Positions 1-13,180 of a stretch of 64,000 nucleotides of DNA are shown piece after piece. The notes beneath the pieces were generated by a model. That model made no database searches. It was not told the DNA's origin and saw nothing but the letters and a program-made list of their open reading frames with translations. The translations under genes and the position numbers were made by a program. Within the stretch, counting starts at the first letter, position 1; each line of letters starts with the position of its first letter. The stretch spans positions 46,817,530 to 46,881,529 of the forward strand of contig NC_135721.1 of assembly GCF_964656455.1 (NCBI RefSeq), written 5' to 3'. This stretch comes from Halichoerus grypus (Eukaryota; Chordata; Mammalia; Carnivora; Phocidae).

Positions 1-1205
1 TCTTCACTGTGCAAAAGCTTTTGATTTTGATGTAGTCCCAATAGTTTATTTTTGCTTTTGTTTTTCTTGCCTTAGGAAACATATCTAGAAGAAATGTTGC
101 TCTGGCCAGTGTCAGAGAAATTACCGCCTATGCTCTCTTCTAGGATTTTTATGGTTTCAGGTCTCACATTTAGGTCTTTACTCCATTTTGAGTTTATTTT
201 TGTGGATGGTGTAAGAAAGTGGTACAGTTTCATTATTTTGCATATAGTTGTCCAGTTGTCTCAACACCATTTATTAAACACACTGTTGTTTCCCCACTGT
301 ATATTCTTGCCTCCTTTGTCATTGCTTAATTAACCATGTAAGTGTGGGTTTATTTCTGGAATCTCTATTCTGTTCTATTGATCTATGTGTCCATTTTTGT
401 GCCAGTACCATACTGTTTTGATTATTACAGCTTTGTAGTATATCTTGATATCTGGGATTGTGATACCTCCAACTTTGTCTCTCTTTCTCAAGATGGCTTT
501 GGCTATTCAGGGTCTTTTGTGGTTCCATACAAATTTTAGTATTATTTGTTCTAGTTTTGTGAAAAAGTGCTGTTGGTATTTTGATAGGGATTTCACTGAA
601 TCTATAGATTGCTTTGGGGAGTATGGACATTTTAACAATACTAATTCTTCCGATCCATGAGCATGGAATATCTTTCCATTTGTTTGTGTTGTCTTTAATT
701 TCTTTTATCAGTATTTTATGTTTGCAGAGTATAAGTCTTTCACCTCCTTGGTTAAGATTAATCCTAGGTATTTTATTCTTTTTGGTACAATTATAAATGG
801 AATCGCTTTCTTAGTTTCTCTTTCTGCTACTTTGTTATTAGTGTATAGAATTACTATCAATTTCTGGGTATTGATTTTGTATCCTGCAACTTTACTGAAT
901 TCATTTACCACTTCTAGTAGTTGTTTGATAGAGTCTTCAGGGTTTTCTATATATAGTGCCATGTCATCTGCAAATAGTGACAGTTTAACTTCTTCTTTAC
1001 TGATATGGATACCTCTTATTTCTTTTTCTTGTCTGATTGCTGAGGCTAAGACTTCCAGTACTATTTTGAATAAAAGTGTAAAGATGGACATCTTTGTCTT
1101 ATTCCTGATCTTAAAGGAAAAGCTCTCAGTTTTTCACCATTGAGTAAGATGTTAGCTGTGGATTTTTCATATATGGCCTCTATTATGTTGAGGTATGTTT
1201 ATGAT
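1..1205 (-). mobile_element. L1 fragment, ORF2 reverse transcriptase part
   Basis: The minus strand encodes recognisable L1 ORF2: 1091-708 holds the catalytic FADDM motif and [16 protein letters not shown], and 630-319 continues with SILPKAIYRFSEIPIKIP. Frames are broken by stops and shifts, so it is dead. The 3' side runs off the left edge. Confidence 0.9.
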
Positions 1206-2886
1206 GGTGTTTTCTTACAACAAATACAAAAAATCACCTTCCCTGAGATTATGCTACTGGCCAATAATACAAAAGTTGCTATGGTCAATTTTGTTTAAAA
1301 TACTAGTTTTCTTTCCCATCACAGATATAAATTCCACTGTAGTAAGAAAGCATTGCCAGAAGGAGAAATAAAAATGCAAGTATCCAGAAGGGACACACAG
1401 TCTCCCACATCTGAGACCAGCTCACCTCCCTGTTTGGCCCTGGCCGGCCAGCAGCTGTAAAGCCCTGGTTCTCCGAGCAGCAGTGTGGACTTATCCTCCT
1501 GCAGCTCTTGCCAAGCTGCAAAATCTCAGGCAACAGGGCTGCTGAGGGTGCAAGTGTCTGCTTGAACCTGTAGCACTCAGATTCCAGGACAGAACGTGTC
1601 CGGCCAGGAGTTTAGGCTGACAGGGAAAGGAGGATAAGACATTCAAATACTACATCTCTGGAGCACTGTGAATGCCCCAGTCTCTCTCAGCTGCCCCAAG
1701 CTTAGGTGGTCTGCATGTCTCGTTCTGGCCTGCTGTGCCCTCTTGGGGCAGGCTTCACACAGCCTAGACGTCAGTAGTGACAGCTATCTCCTCGTGAGAA
1801 AACTGGCCTCCAATGTGCCCAGCTTCTTGGGCCTTGGGTCAAAGAGCTGAGTCCATCATTATTTCAATGCAAGGGCAAGAACCAATTACCCAGAATTCCA
1901 TGAAACATTAGTTCCTATAACCAGGACCTAGGATGTGGTACAAGGTTTGGGACTGTTAAGTCCTGCATCAGAATGAACATCCACCCATAGATCCAGCCCC
2001 TTTGGAGGAATTAGTCTGCCCACTAGAGTATATGCTTGCCACTGGGATTTGTAGTAATTAGAAGAATGGATGGGCCAGGGGTACTAAGATAGTAGCCAGG
2101 AAGTTGTGGACATGTACCAATGTGCTTCACTATTTGCAGTGAATATATCTATTCAGAAATCCTCAGAGCCTCAGAAACCTTATCTAATACCTCACCCAGT
2201 GAGTCTTGCAGTTGGCCCATTAGATAGTGCCAGTCAGCCAAGCCCTGCCAAGGTCTATGGATGGCATTGTTAAACATCTATGTCAGGCCAGCCACCAAAC
2301 AGATTGCTTGGCTTAGGCTGGAGGTCCAGTTGTTTTCAAGCAACAGACAAGAGCTGGTGGAGAGGTCCTACCCATTTCTCCTTTTCTACAGGGTAAGGAC
2401 CTGCCACGCTCAACTCCCACGTAAACTGCAGCTTGACGTTTGTAGATGCAATAGGGTTAAACAGATCTGGAAAGAGTGCTACGACATCAACAGGCAAAAT
2501 GGGAAATGTGTCTGTTGAGAACTACCAAAGCCAAAGTAGATAGTGCCCTCATGTGGAAAAAAAAATTTTTTTTCAGAAAAAACACTCCAACGGGTGACCT
2601 GTCGCTATTGAGTGTTTTTCAGAGATACACAGGAGGCTAATACGTCCAAGAGCAGCCCACTGACAGTTCTCCACAGATCGAGAGGGCTAAAATTCTGAAG
2701 CCAGATACTACATGACAAAATACTATGTGCGAAGAACAAATGATTAACTTTATCATATAAAATTTGAGCCCAAGAAGTTGTATGGGGCTCAACAAAACCA
2801 GACAACTTATTTTTAGTATAAAGAGGTAAATATAACAGCTAGTTAATAGAAAAATCCATTTTTCCTGCCCCACTAAATAAAGGTGA
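1206..2886. other. Unassigned intergenic sequence
   Basis: No repeat family or gene was recognised here. A minus-strand frame at 1,533-1,303 contains a hydrophobic, membrane-like stretch, but it has no homologue I recognise and no exon context. Confidence 0.4.
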
Positions 2887-3063
2887 AGTTTATTTATTTA
2901 TTTAAGAGTTTATTTATTTGACAGAGCACAAGCAGAGGGAGAGAAAGAGAGAAGCAGGCTCCCTGCTGAGCAGGGACCCCAATGTGGGACTCAATCCCAG
3001 GACCCTGGGATCATGACCTGGGCCGAAGGCAGCTGCTTAACCGAATGAGCCACCCAGGCGTCC
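2887..3063 (-). mobile_element. Carnivore tRNA-derived SINE
   Basis: Full-length SINE read on the minus strand: head at the right (gagccacccaggcgtcc), AT-rich tail at the left. Short flanking repeats resembling tgaagttt remain. Confidence 0.9.
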
Positions 3064-5831
3064 TGAAGTTTTTTTTAAAAGGTCAGTTTGAATGGGTATC
3101 CAATTATTAATCTTCCCTGGGGAAACCCTTATTGGTACTGGGCCCTAAGGCATAGCCCCGGGTAAGGGAAGAGCAGCAGGGTTTCACGAGCTCACTCGTG
3201 ATTTTTTTTTTTTTTTCTGGGTGAGGCAGGAACAGTGGTGCTTGAGAGCACTGGACACAGAGCCAGATCTTTGCCAGATCTTTGCTCAGTCCCCTGAACC
3301 CAGAGCCCCTGCAAGAGGGGTGAGGGTGCTCTCTGAAAAGGGAGGTCACGTTGAGAAGAAGAGAGAGGAGTGTCCGAGCTTGCAGGGAACTAAAGTCTTG
3401 TGCTGGTCTTCCGGGGTGGCAGAGTGACCCGCCAGCTAGGTAAGTGTGATAGTATCTATACCAGTTCCACCTTGGAAAGCAGCAAACCCTACAAATTAGG
3501 GGTGTTCTCCTGGAGAGCTGGCTGTTTACCAAAACACCACTGCTCCTATTACTTAGACTTAAGCTCTCTTACACTTTGATTCCTGCTACCTTTACTTTGC
3601 GTCAGCTCTACACTTGTATTCCTTTCCCCTGTCCTGTTTGCCTTGTCCAGGCACCTCCCCTGGGCCTCCCCTCTTCCCATAGCCAGTCGGGACTCTCTGG
3701 TGCTTGCACTCTTAACTACATAGTCCTACCCCGTCTACAATTTCCCACCCATGAATCCATCGAATCTATGCCTTTTTTTTTTCTACTTCATGGCATCCAA
3801 TGGCATCCAAGCTTTGCTGGAGAAAATAGCATAGCCCTGAGTGTTGGTATCATCTAAATCTGTGGGATACAGCCTCACAGTGTCCTCCGTGCTTCTTGGA
3901 AATCTGCTTGCACTTGACCAGCTTAGCTGTGGTGCAACTTACACCTACTATATGTTGCAGTTAACCCCTCCTTCCCGTTCTGTCGTAGGATGAGTTGTTG
4001 TGTCATCTGACATGACAACGGTTATGCAGTAACATTTTAAGATTCTGGATGACATACATTGGCCAGCTGCAAAAAAGCAATTACCTGAAACAATGTGATT
4101 ATTCATTCACTTTTGTAATAAATCTCAGAACCAGGGGCCTAGAATATAAATCCTCGACAATGAAAATATGTGTCCCAGCATCTACCTGGGTCTATTTTAG
4201 AAAGCCAGGTAGTCATGGGCTGTTTTACTTGCTTTCTAGTAGATGAACACAACAAAAAGTAATTGCTATAGCATACATTTTTCCTTCACTAGTTAAGAAT
4301 AATTCTAAGGCTATGCGACTATCCACACTAACTCTAGCTAGTGAACTTAAATTTAAACTGATTTATTATGCTTCCAGAGACAAAGGTGTATAATTTGTAA
4401 GTTTTACTAAATTTTGACATTCTTTCTCAGTTGCACTTTCTTTTTTTAAACCATGGGAATTATAGCCTATGTATTATGCATAAAGAGGGAGGTAATTTTC
4501 CTTACAGGATACTTTCCCAAATAGCCTGTGCTTGCTTCTCTTTACAGATTTCTGGGCATTATTTTCAGGGAAACATGATTTCCCAGTACTTTTAATTTTC
4601 TGAAAATCTCTAACAATTATCCTGAATACACAGATTACCTTAGCGTGTGGCAAGCAGGTATATTTCACATAATTAGTACTCTAACAGAGACAGATTATAC
4701 TGAGAGCGTAAGTATAAATTAATACAACAGGAGCAGGCAAAATTTTGTCCCTCAAGTTGGGGAGATGCCTTGAGTGGATTTAAACAGTTCCTGCAAAGTA
4801 GGTGTATCTCTGAAGAGAACAAACGGACTGTTGTAGGAAGAATGGCCTGAATATTAGTTCTTATTTTTGAAAGGCTAGGTTTTGCTGACACAGTTGTAAT
4901 GATTTCAGCAAAAGCATTTTGCTACCACAAGGTCAAGGTTTAATTTTTACAAGACTAAATAAAGGTTGGGATTAATGATGTGAGGGAAATTTAAGTTATG
5001 GAAGGTCCTATAAAAAATAATCTACCTGTTGAAGTGTTTGAAGGAACGGTTATTAAATGTGTCGGCAGACAGTTAATTCATAGCCTAGCTATGATCTGAG
5101 GAAAACACATCAGGAAGTTTTGGCTTTTTTCTTAAGTGGCAAACACCATACAGAGTCTAAAATGATAGAATAAAGATAAGGCTGATTGTATTGAGAAGTC
5201 TTTTAGCCAGTTCATAGAGCGTATCAAAATATAATAATAAGTAAGATTAATGGTAGAGTAAAGGAAAAGCAAATGGGTAATAAAAGATTAGAAAATAAAT
5301 CTTTTCTTGGGTGGAAGCTGCTTTTTCTGTAATTAGCAATATGTTCTGTCACCTTGGGTGAAAAATTTCTGTAGTCAGAGGCTTCTGGAAAATTCCAAAA
5401 AAATATAAATTTAAGGTCTCTGAATGGAATGGACATGAAGGAGTCAGAGGAAAATAATACATGTCTTGTAAGTTGAGATCAAAACCTTGGAGTTTTACCA
5501 GGATGTCAGTTGTTAACATTACCATGTAAGGTCTGTTCCAGTGGGGCTTGGCAGTTTTTTCTCTAGTGCCTCCTTTAAAAGACTAAATATCCAGGTTTCA
5601 GATCATGTAGAGTCTACCTAGGTGGATATTTTAGAAATGCAGCTCGTTAATAATTAACCTGGAAGCACCAAATTAGTCTCCAGTAGTGTTCAGTCTTATC
5701 AGCTTATACTAGGCTAGAATTTAGGATTGGAAACAATGCCCAACTGCTTGAAGCAAACTGTTTTTAACTCACAGGGAAATAACTTACGGTTCCAAGAAGG
5801 AGAATCATTATTGCTATCATGGCTAAGGGCG
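3064..5831. other. Unassigned intergenic sequence
   Basis: About 2.8 kb without a recognisable gene or clear repeat. The stretch 4,480-5,820 has the feel of a degenerate retroelement interior, but no catalytic motif or terminal repeat could be confirmed. Confidence 0.35.
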
Positions 5832-5845
5832 AGAATTCAGCCTTG

Positions 5846-6047
5846 GGGGGCCTGGGTGGCTCAGATGGTTAAGCGTCTGCCTTCGGCTCAGGTCATGATC
5901 CCAGGGTCCTGGGATGGAGCCCTGCATCGGGCTCCCTGCTCTGCAGGAAGCCTGCTTCTCCCTCTCCCGCTCCCCCTGCTTGTGTCCTCTCTCTGGCTGT
6001 CTCTCTCTCTGTCAAAGAAATAAATTCTTTAAAAAAAAAAAAAAAAA
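5846..6047 (+). mobile_element. Carnivore SINE with exact 14-bp TSD
   Basis: Complete SINE flanked by identical agaattcagccttg copies at 5,832-5,845 and 6,048-6,061. The perfect duplication and intact A-tail mark a relatively young insertion. Confidence 0.95.
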
Positions 6048-6879
6048 AGAATTCAGCCTTGAAAATGTGAGGTTTCTTCAAACTTTGATAGTTATAGTTT
6101 TAGAATTCCCTATGTTCTCTTCATTTTTCCTGAGGTTTGTCAGTGATAAGGATAGTGGAGATTCTGAGTAAAAGATAAAGCTAGAATGGAGTGACACTCA
6201 GGAGGAATTCTACCCACTGTGAAAACGAAGAGGCTAAGAAAGCGAGTTGACCAAGAGGGATAAGGAAGCAGACATGCTGACAAGAGATATGGAAAGAGAG
6301 TCCAATTTTTACTTTCAGGTCTAAGACCCATCTATATTACTACTCACAAAACACCCTGTATTTTCATAAGAATTCTTTCTCCTCCTCGCCTTCCTCCTCC
6401 TTTTCCTTCTTTGCCTAAGTAGCATTGGTATATGTTATCACCATTTTCAAGTCCTAATGAATTATCAGACCTAGATATTAAGGCTTAATGGCAGCTGATA
6501 TCCTACACACCCACCCAGCCACACACACACACATACACAGACGAAGAGACAACTAGATATTATATGCCTCTCCATGGCAGAAAATCACCCTATCAATGAG
6601 GTATCCTTGCTATAAAAAGTTGAACCTGAATCTGAGCAAACCCCTACATACAGGAAATGCAGGGGACAAAGAAGCATGTTAAACATGACAACATGTACAT
6701 TGCAATCAGCAAAAACCAACCAGACTCTGGAAAACAAATCTACAGTTTTTTTCAATAAGTGAATTATAAGAATGCAAGAGCAAGAGTGAGAGAAAATGGT
6801 TATCACAGATTAAAAGAAGTTTAAAAGATATCAACTAATCACCATTTTGACCCTCATTTAGATCCTGATTCGAATTGTA

Positions 6880-6913
6880 AATATATATATATATATATAT
6901 ACATATATATATT
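6880..6913. repeat. (TA)n microsatellite
   Basis: About 16 TA units with one C interruption. Likely length-variable. Confidence 0.9.
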
Positions 6914-6972
6914 ACGAGTAGATTGGACATTTGAATAGTAATTGATATTTTATGATGTTAAAAATTATTGTT

Positions 6973-7170
6973 GGGGTGCCTGGGTGGTTCAGTCAGTTAG
7001 GTGTTTGGCCCTTGGTTTCAGCTCAGGTCATGATCTCGGGGTACTGGGATTGAGCCCCACATTGTGCTCCATGTTCAGCAGGAACTCTGCTTTTCCCTCT
7101 CCTCCCACCCTCAAGCTCCTCCCCCCATTCACTCTCTCTCTCTCATTCTCTCTCTCAAAGAAATAAAAAT
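6973..7170 (+). mobile_element. Carnivore SINE, diverged
   Basis: SINE head ggggtgcctgggtggttcag, CT-rich 3' part and AAATAAAAAT tail. More diverged than most copies here; no clean target duplication. Confidence 0.9.
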
Positions 7171-8413
7171 CGTTTTTAAAATGTTAATTATTTTTAAGTA
7201 TGATAATTATATTGTGATTATGGTTTTTTTTAATAGTATAGTCCTTACATTTTAGAGATGCCTGAACTACTTATGGATGAAACACTATGACTGTGATTTA
7301 TTTCAAAAATAATGTATGAGGAGAGAAGTAAATAGTAGAGATGAAACAAATTGTCCATGGGTTAAAAATGATCAAAGCTGAGAGATGAGGGTACATTAAA
7401 CTGTTCTGTGTACTTACTACATATGTTTAGAAGTTTTCCATAATTTTTAATTAAATTGGATCAATTGGATATTCATATAAAAACTTTTTTAAGCTTGTAT
7501 TTATTTATTTGAGAGAGACTAATACACTGAAAATTGCAAAACACTAATGAAATTAAAGAAGACAAAATGAAAAGACACCTGGGATTCATGGACAGGAAGA
7601 CTTGGTATTGTTGCATTAATTGTATTACCCAAAATGATCTACAAATTCAGTACAATCCCTATTAAAATCCCAATGGCATTTTTTACAGAAATAGAGAAAA
7701 CAATCCTAAAATTCATATGGAACCATAAATCATGCCAAATGGTCAAGCAACCTTAAGAAAGAAGAACAAAGTTGGAGGCTTCATATTTTCTGATTTTAAG
7801 ACATACCACAGAGCCACCATAATTAAAAACAGTATGGTACTGCCATAGGGACAGACATATAGAACAATGATACAGAATAGAGAGCCAAGAAACAAATCCA
7901 CACATATAGTCAAGTCAATTGATCTTTGACAAAGGTGCCAAGAATACACAATGGGAATAGAATAGCCTCTGCAATAAATGGTGTTGGGAAAACTGGGTAT
8001 CCGCATGTAAAAGAATGAAACTGGAACTATATCCTACACCACACACGCACACACACAAATCAACTCAAAATACATTAATGCAATGAGTTCTACCATTAAA
8101 CTGTACAACTCATAAAAGAAAATATTAGGGATCCTCATGACATTGGTCTTGGCAATGATTTTTTTTTATATATATAACATCAAAAGCACAGACAACAAAA
8201 TAAAAAATAGACAAGTGGAACTACATCAAACTAAAAAGTTTCTACACAGCAAAGGACACACTCAATAGAAAGAAAAGATCATCTATGGAAAGGGAGAAAA
8301 ATATTTGCAAACCGTATATCTGAGAAAGGATTAATACCCAAAATATACAAGATACTCCTACAACTCAGTTGCAAACAAACAAATAATCCAATCTTAAAAT
8401 GGGCAAAGGTTTT

Positions 8414-8598
8414 AGGGTTCCTGGGTGGCTCAGTCAGTTAAGTGTCTAACTCTTGATTTCGGCTCAGGTCATGATCTCAGGGTCGTGAGATCAAGCCCCA
8501 TGTTTGGCTCCATGCTCAGGGCAGAGTCTGCTTGAGATTCTCTCTCTCCCATCCCTCCACCACTCCCCTGGCTCTCTCTCTCCCTCAAATAAAAAAAA
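8414..8598 (+). mobile_element. Carnivore SINE inside L1
   Basis: SINE with head cctgggtggctcagtcag and short A-tail at 8,588-8,599, forming the left part of a composite insert in the older L1. Its 3' part (8,509-8,592) is repeated inverted at 9,196-9,283. Confidence 0.85.
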
Positions 8599-9195
8599 AC
8601 CATGTATATAGCAGTCCAATTTTCCCAGCACCATTTATTGAAGAGACTGTCTTTTTTCCATTGCATATTTTTCCTGCTTTGTCGAAGATTATTTGACCAT
8701 CGAGTTGAGGGTCCCTATCTGGGCTCTCTATTCTGTTCCACTGGTCTGTATGTCTGTTTTTGTGCCAGTACCCTGCTGTCTTGGTGATCACTGCTTTGTA
8801 ATATAGCTTGAAATCAGGCAACGTGATGCCCCCAGCTTTGTTTTTCTTTTTCAACATTTCCTTGGTGATTCGGGGTCTTTTCTGATTCCACGCAAATTTT
8901 AGGATTATTTTTTCCAGCACTTTGAAAAATGTCATTGGAATTTTGATCAGGATGGCATTGAAGGTATAGATTGCTCTGGGCAGCATAGACATTTTAACAA
9001 TGTTTATTCTTCCGATATTTGCAAATGACACTACAGACAAAGGGCTGATATCCAAGATCTATAAAGAACTTCTCAAACTCAACACACAAAAAAACAAATA
9101 ATCAAGTCAAAAAGTGGGCAGAAGACATGAACAGACACTTTTCAAAAGAAGACATACAAATTGCTAACAGACACATGAAAAAATGTTCATCATCA
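8599..9195. mobile_element. Younger L1 fragment with 5' inversion
   Basis: 8,602-9,017 reads as L1 ORF2 on the minus strand (minus frame includes [18 protein letters not shown] and [20 protein letters not shown]). 9,018-9,195 switches to the plus strand with the part of ORF2 lying further downstream ([17 protein letters not shown]). An inverted 5' part joined to a forward 3' part is the usual outcome of twin priming during L1 integration. Confidence 0.85.
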
Positions 9196-9326
9196 TTATT
9201 TGAGGGAGAGAGCCAGGGAAGTGGTGGAGGGATGGGAGAGGGAGAATCTTAAGCAGATTCTGCCCTGAGCATGGAGCCAAATATCTGTTTTAAAAATAAA
9301 TAAATAATTTAATTTAAATTAATTTA
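9196..9326 (-). mobile_element. Inverted SINE 3' part plus AT-rich tail
   Basis: 9,196-9,283 is the reverse complement of the 3' part of the SINE at 8,509-8,592, sharing an unusual gtggtggagggatgggag variant. About 45 bp of A/T-rich sequence follows before the old L1 resumes. Confidence 0.75.
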
Positions 9327-10106
9327 ATGGGCGAAGGTTTTGAATAGACTTTCTCCAAAGTGTCAACAGGTATGTGAAAGATGCTTAATGTCACTCATCA
9401 TCAGGGAAATCCAAATCCAAACTACAATGAGATGTCACTACACACCTGTTACGACAATTAAGATTTAAAAAAACAAAAAACAGTCAGTGTTGGCAAAACT
9501 GTGGAGAAATTGGAACTCTTATATACTGTTGGTAGGAATGTGGAATGGGAGAGTCGGTATGGAAAATACTATGGAGATTCCTCAAAAAATTAAAAATAAA
9601 ATGACCATGTGATCCAGCAATCCCACTGCTAGGTATTCATCCAAAAGAACTGAAATCAGGATCTCAGAGAAATACATGCACTCCCATGTTTATTGTAGCA
9701 CTATTCACAATAGCTAAGTTTTGAAAACCACCTAAATGTCCATCTTCCAATGAATGGATAAAAATGTGGTGTACTCATACAATGAAATATTGCTCAGCAT
9801 TAAAAAAGAAGAAAAACCTGCCATGTGCAACAATATGGATGGATTTTGAGGACATTATGCTAAGTCACAGAAAGATAAATCCTATATAATTCCACTTACA
9901 TAAGGTATCTAAAATAGCCAAACTCATAGAAGCAGAAAAGAGAAGGGTGGTTGCCAAGGTCTTAGAGGAGGAAGAATGGGTAGTTGCTATTGAACAGGTA
10001 TAAAGTGTCAGTTAAACAAAATGAAAAAGTTCTAGAAATCTGCTGTACAGCATTGTGCTTATAATTAATCATACTGTACCGTACACTTAAAATTTTGTTA
10101 AAAGGG

Positions 10107-10212
10107 GGGTGCCTGGCTGGCTCAGTCAGTAGATCATGTGACGCTTGATCTCACGGTTGAGTTCGAGCCCCATGTTGGTGTAGAGACTATTAAAAATGAA
10201 AAATCTTTTAAA
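10107..10212 (+). mobile_element. Short carnivore SINE
   Basis: Short form starting ggggtgcctggctggctcag, with a tRNA-like B-box region gttcgagccc and no CT-rich part. Flanked by copies of tttgttaaaa from the interrupted L1. Confidence 0.85.
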
Positions 10213-10262
10213 AATGTTTTTGTTAAAAAGGTAGAACTCATCTTAAGTGTTCCTACCACAAT

Positions 10263-11653
10263 TTATTATTGAAATATAATTGACATACAATATTATATTA
10301 GTTTCAGATATATAATATATTGATTCAACAATTCTATACATTACTCAATGCTCACCACAGTAAGTTAAAGATAGCATCTGTCACCATAAAATATTATTAA
10401 AATATTATTGACTATATTCTCTATGCCATACTTTTCATCTCCGTGACTTGTATAGGAAGTTTATACTGGACCTTTTTTTAATCCCTTTCATCTATATCAC
10501 CCATCCCCTCACTCACCACCTCTGTGGCAACCACCAATTTGTTCTCTGTATTTGAGTCTGTTTGTTTTTTTGCTTGTTCATTTGTTTGTTTTTTAGATTA
10601 CAAATATAAGTGAAATCATATGGTATTTGTCTTTCTATGTATGACTTATTTCACTTAGCATGATACCATTTAGCTCTAGCCATGGTGTCGCAAATGCAAG
10701 ATTTCATTCATTTCTATGGCTGAGCAATACTCCATTTATATATACATCACATCTTCTTTATCCATTTACCCATTGATGGGCACTTTGGTTTTTTCCAAAT
10801 TGTAAATAACACTGCAGTGAATATAAAGGTGCACTTACCTTTTTGAATTAATTGTTTTTGTTTTCTTTGGGTAAATATCCACCAGTGAACTTACTAGATA
10901 ATATGGCATAACTATTTTTAATTTTTTGAAGAAACTCCATACCATTTTCTACAAGAGTGCACCAATTTACATTCCCACCAACAGTGCATGAAGTTTCCTT
11001 TTTCTCCACATCCTTGCGAACATCTTATTTCTTGTCTTTTTGATACTAGCCATTCTGACTGGTGTGGGGTAATATCTCATTGTGACTTTGATTTGCATTT
11101 CCCGGATAATGAGTGATGTTGAGCATCTTTTCATGTGTCTGTTGACCGTCTGTATGTCTTCTTTGGAAAAATGTCTATTTAGATCCTCTACCCATTTTTT
11201 AATTGGAGTTTTTTTAGTGTTACGTTGTATAAGTTCTTTACATATTTTTGGATATTAATGCCTTATCAAATATATCATTGGCAAAAAACTTCCCCCATTC
11301 ACTAGGTTGCCTTTTTGTTTTGTTGATGGTTTCCTTCACTGTGCAAAAGCTTTTTATTTAAATGAATCCCAATAGTTTATTTTTGCTTTTGTTTCCCTTG
11401 CCTGGGGAGACACATCCATAAATATGTTTCTAAGGCCAATGTCCAAGAGATTACTGCCTATGGTTTCTTTTAGGAGTTTTATGGTTTCAGGTCTCACATT
11501 TAGGTCTTTAATCCATTTTGAGTTTATTTTTATGTATGGTGTAAGAAAGTGGTCCAGTTTCATTTTTTTGCAAGTAGCTGTCCAGTTTTCCCAACATGAT
11601 TTATTGAAAAGCCTGTCTTTTCCCCATTTCATATTCTTGCCTCCTTTGCCCTT
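10263..11653 (-). mobile_element. L1 3' UTR and ORF2 end, minus orientation
   Basis: The 3' UTR starts at the left (attgaaatataattgacata) and ORF2 runs rightwards on the minus strand to about 11,653, where the element is 5'-truncated. The minus frame 11,743-11,354 includes L1-like [20 protein letters not shown]-rich sequence follows at 11,655-11,671. Confidence 0.85.
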
Positions 11654-12167
11654 TAAAAAAAAAAAAAAAAAGGCATTTCCAGTAAGCCAACCTGTAGAGC
11701 TAATTTGGCTCATAGCACCTGACCCTTGGGAGCAGGACCCCATATGTTGTGACCCTCTGGTCCGAGCACAAGGTTCCCATCACAGTAAGTACTCAAAAAA
11801 TAGATAGTGAATAATGAAAGTATAATTAGGTCCATATTTTACGGATGCATTTCCACAATAACTTTAAAAAAAAAAAAAAAAAGGAAAAGGGAACTCACTC
11901 AAAGGAAAGAGTGATACTTTACTTATAAACATGACTTTGAAAAATTTTGTCATCTGAGAAATTTTGACATAGGTTGGCTTAAAAGTGAATATATATCCAT
12001 TACTTGTAACAAGAGTGAATGAAAAAATAGCTCTATAATAAGAAGGAGGCAATTTCCAAAAGATTATTTGACACAATTCTTCTGTAAGTAACCCATGTCT
12101 CACTAGAGGGAGCTCAGAACCCACTGATCAAGAGCAAGAGACGCTGAATAAAATATCATTTCACTTC

Positions 12168-12181
12168 GGGGGGGGGGGGGG
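12168..12181. repeat. G14 homopolymer
   Basis: An uninterrupted run of 14 G, prone to sequencing error and slippage. Confidence 0.9.
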
Positions 12182-13180
12182 TGAAGAATCTGAGTAAACA
12201 TGACATTGATTTCCAGGAGTTGGTAATTTTTCATATGCCAATTATTAACTTCAATTTTTAATTATATAATAGGTAAATAATACAAAGTCTCCTAATAATC
12301 AGTCAATCGATTTAATAAGCTTTTATTGTAAGTAGGGTGTAGGACAAAAAAAGAGACACGGCATTATCCTTGCCTTCTTAGGGGAAAAAATTCCTAGTAT
12401 TCATGAAAAAGAGCAAACAATATAAGGCAGTAATGAGTATAGGTACCCAGAAAGGCTCTTTGGAGAAATATAATTCTCACTCTCTGGCTGCTCTTTTCCT
12501 ATCTCCGTGGGTAAACATGCAGGGCACCTTACCCTTTAAAGTTGCGCCTTCTTGGCTACCTGTAGGGAAGGGGTCTTTCTCAGAGCCACACCAAAGCCAG
12601 TATGCTCAGCAGCCTGCTTCTTTCCCTGTCACCCCCTACATCTCCTCTGACACTCTCACATGAGAAATTAAAGAGCCACCAGCCCTTCCTCATCTCAAAG
12701 GGGCTGCCACCACCGTGGCCTCAGCTATCGAGTCCTTCATTCCCAACAGCAGTGGTAACTCAAGACTTGGGGGAGCAAAGTTTTACTAAAGGCTTGGGGA
12801 GAAGAGCATCTTAAAAGTCCCTTGTCCCACTGTCCTCTCACTCCCCGCAACTGGGACCTTCGCATTGAGCATCATTTCTCCTCAGGTTCCAAAAACACGA
12901 CCACCCACAGGTTGCAAAACCTTACTCTACCTTTTGAAATTTTTCACATCTTTCTTTTTCCTAGGCTAGGGTTCCAATATGTCCTATTCAAGTATGTCCC
13001 AAATATTGGATGGGACATACTTATACTAAAAAACAATTCCTTGTTTATCTGAAATTCGAATTTTATTAGGCATCCTATAATTTTCCTAAATCTAGCAGCA
13101 CTACCCTAGATCCTTTTCTCTGCTTCCCCTGGGGTCAGAGGAGGAAACTCAGGATTCCTCCCCCTTTGTTAAATGAGTCC
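12182..13180. other. Unassigned sequence with an 11-bp hairpin
   Basis: No gene or repeat family recognised. It contains a perfect inverted repeat AAGTATGTCCC (12,990-13,000) and GGGACATACTT (13,012-13,022). Confidence 0.4.

Larger units (their letters stand above)
7515..10262 (+). mobile_element. Old L1, 3' half, interrupted twice
   Basis: Sense L1 ORF2 and 3' UTR run from 7,515 to 8,413, resume at about 9,327 to 10,106, and finish at 10,213-10,262. Junction repeats atgggcaaaggtttt (8,399-8,413) and atgggcgaaggtttt (9,327-9,341) show that the 8,414-9,326 block was inserted into it. A short SINE interrupts it again at 10,107-10,212. Confidence 0.85.

Noticed and set aside
1303..1533. Minus-strand frame with a membrane-like stretch
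   Set aside because: No partner exons, no family match and no promoter; most likely chance.
5727..6023. Open frames with [15 protein letters not shown] peptides in many places (also 27,988, 51,250, 60,204, 60,790)
   Set aside because: These are translations of the SINE body, repeated at every SINE; not genes.
10107..10212. tRNA-like A and B boxes in SINE heads
   Set aside because: They belong to tRNA-derived SINEs; no intact cloverleaf with a mature tRNA 3' end was found anywhere in the window.
12602..12814. Plus-strand frames in 12,403-13,052 considered as possible exons
   Set aside because: No conserved motif, no consistent splice sites, and they overlap in several frames.
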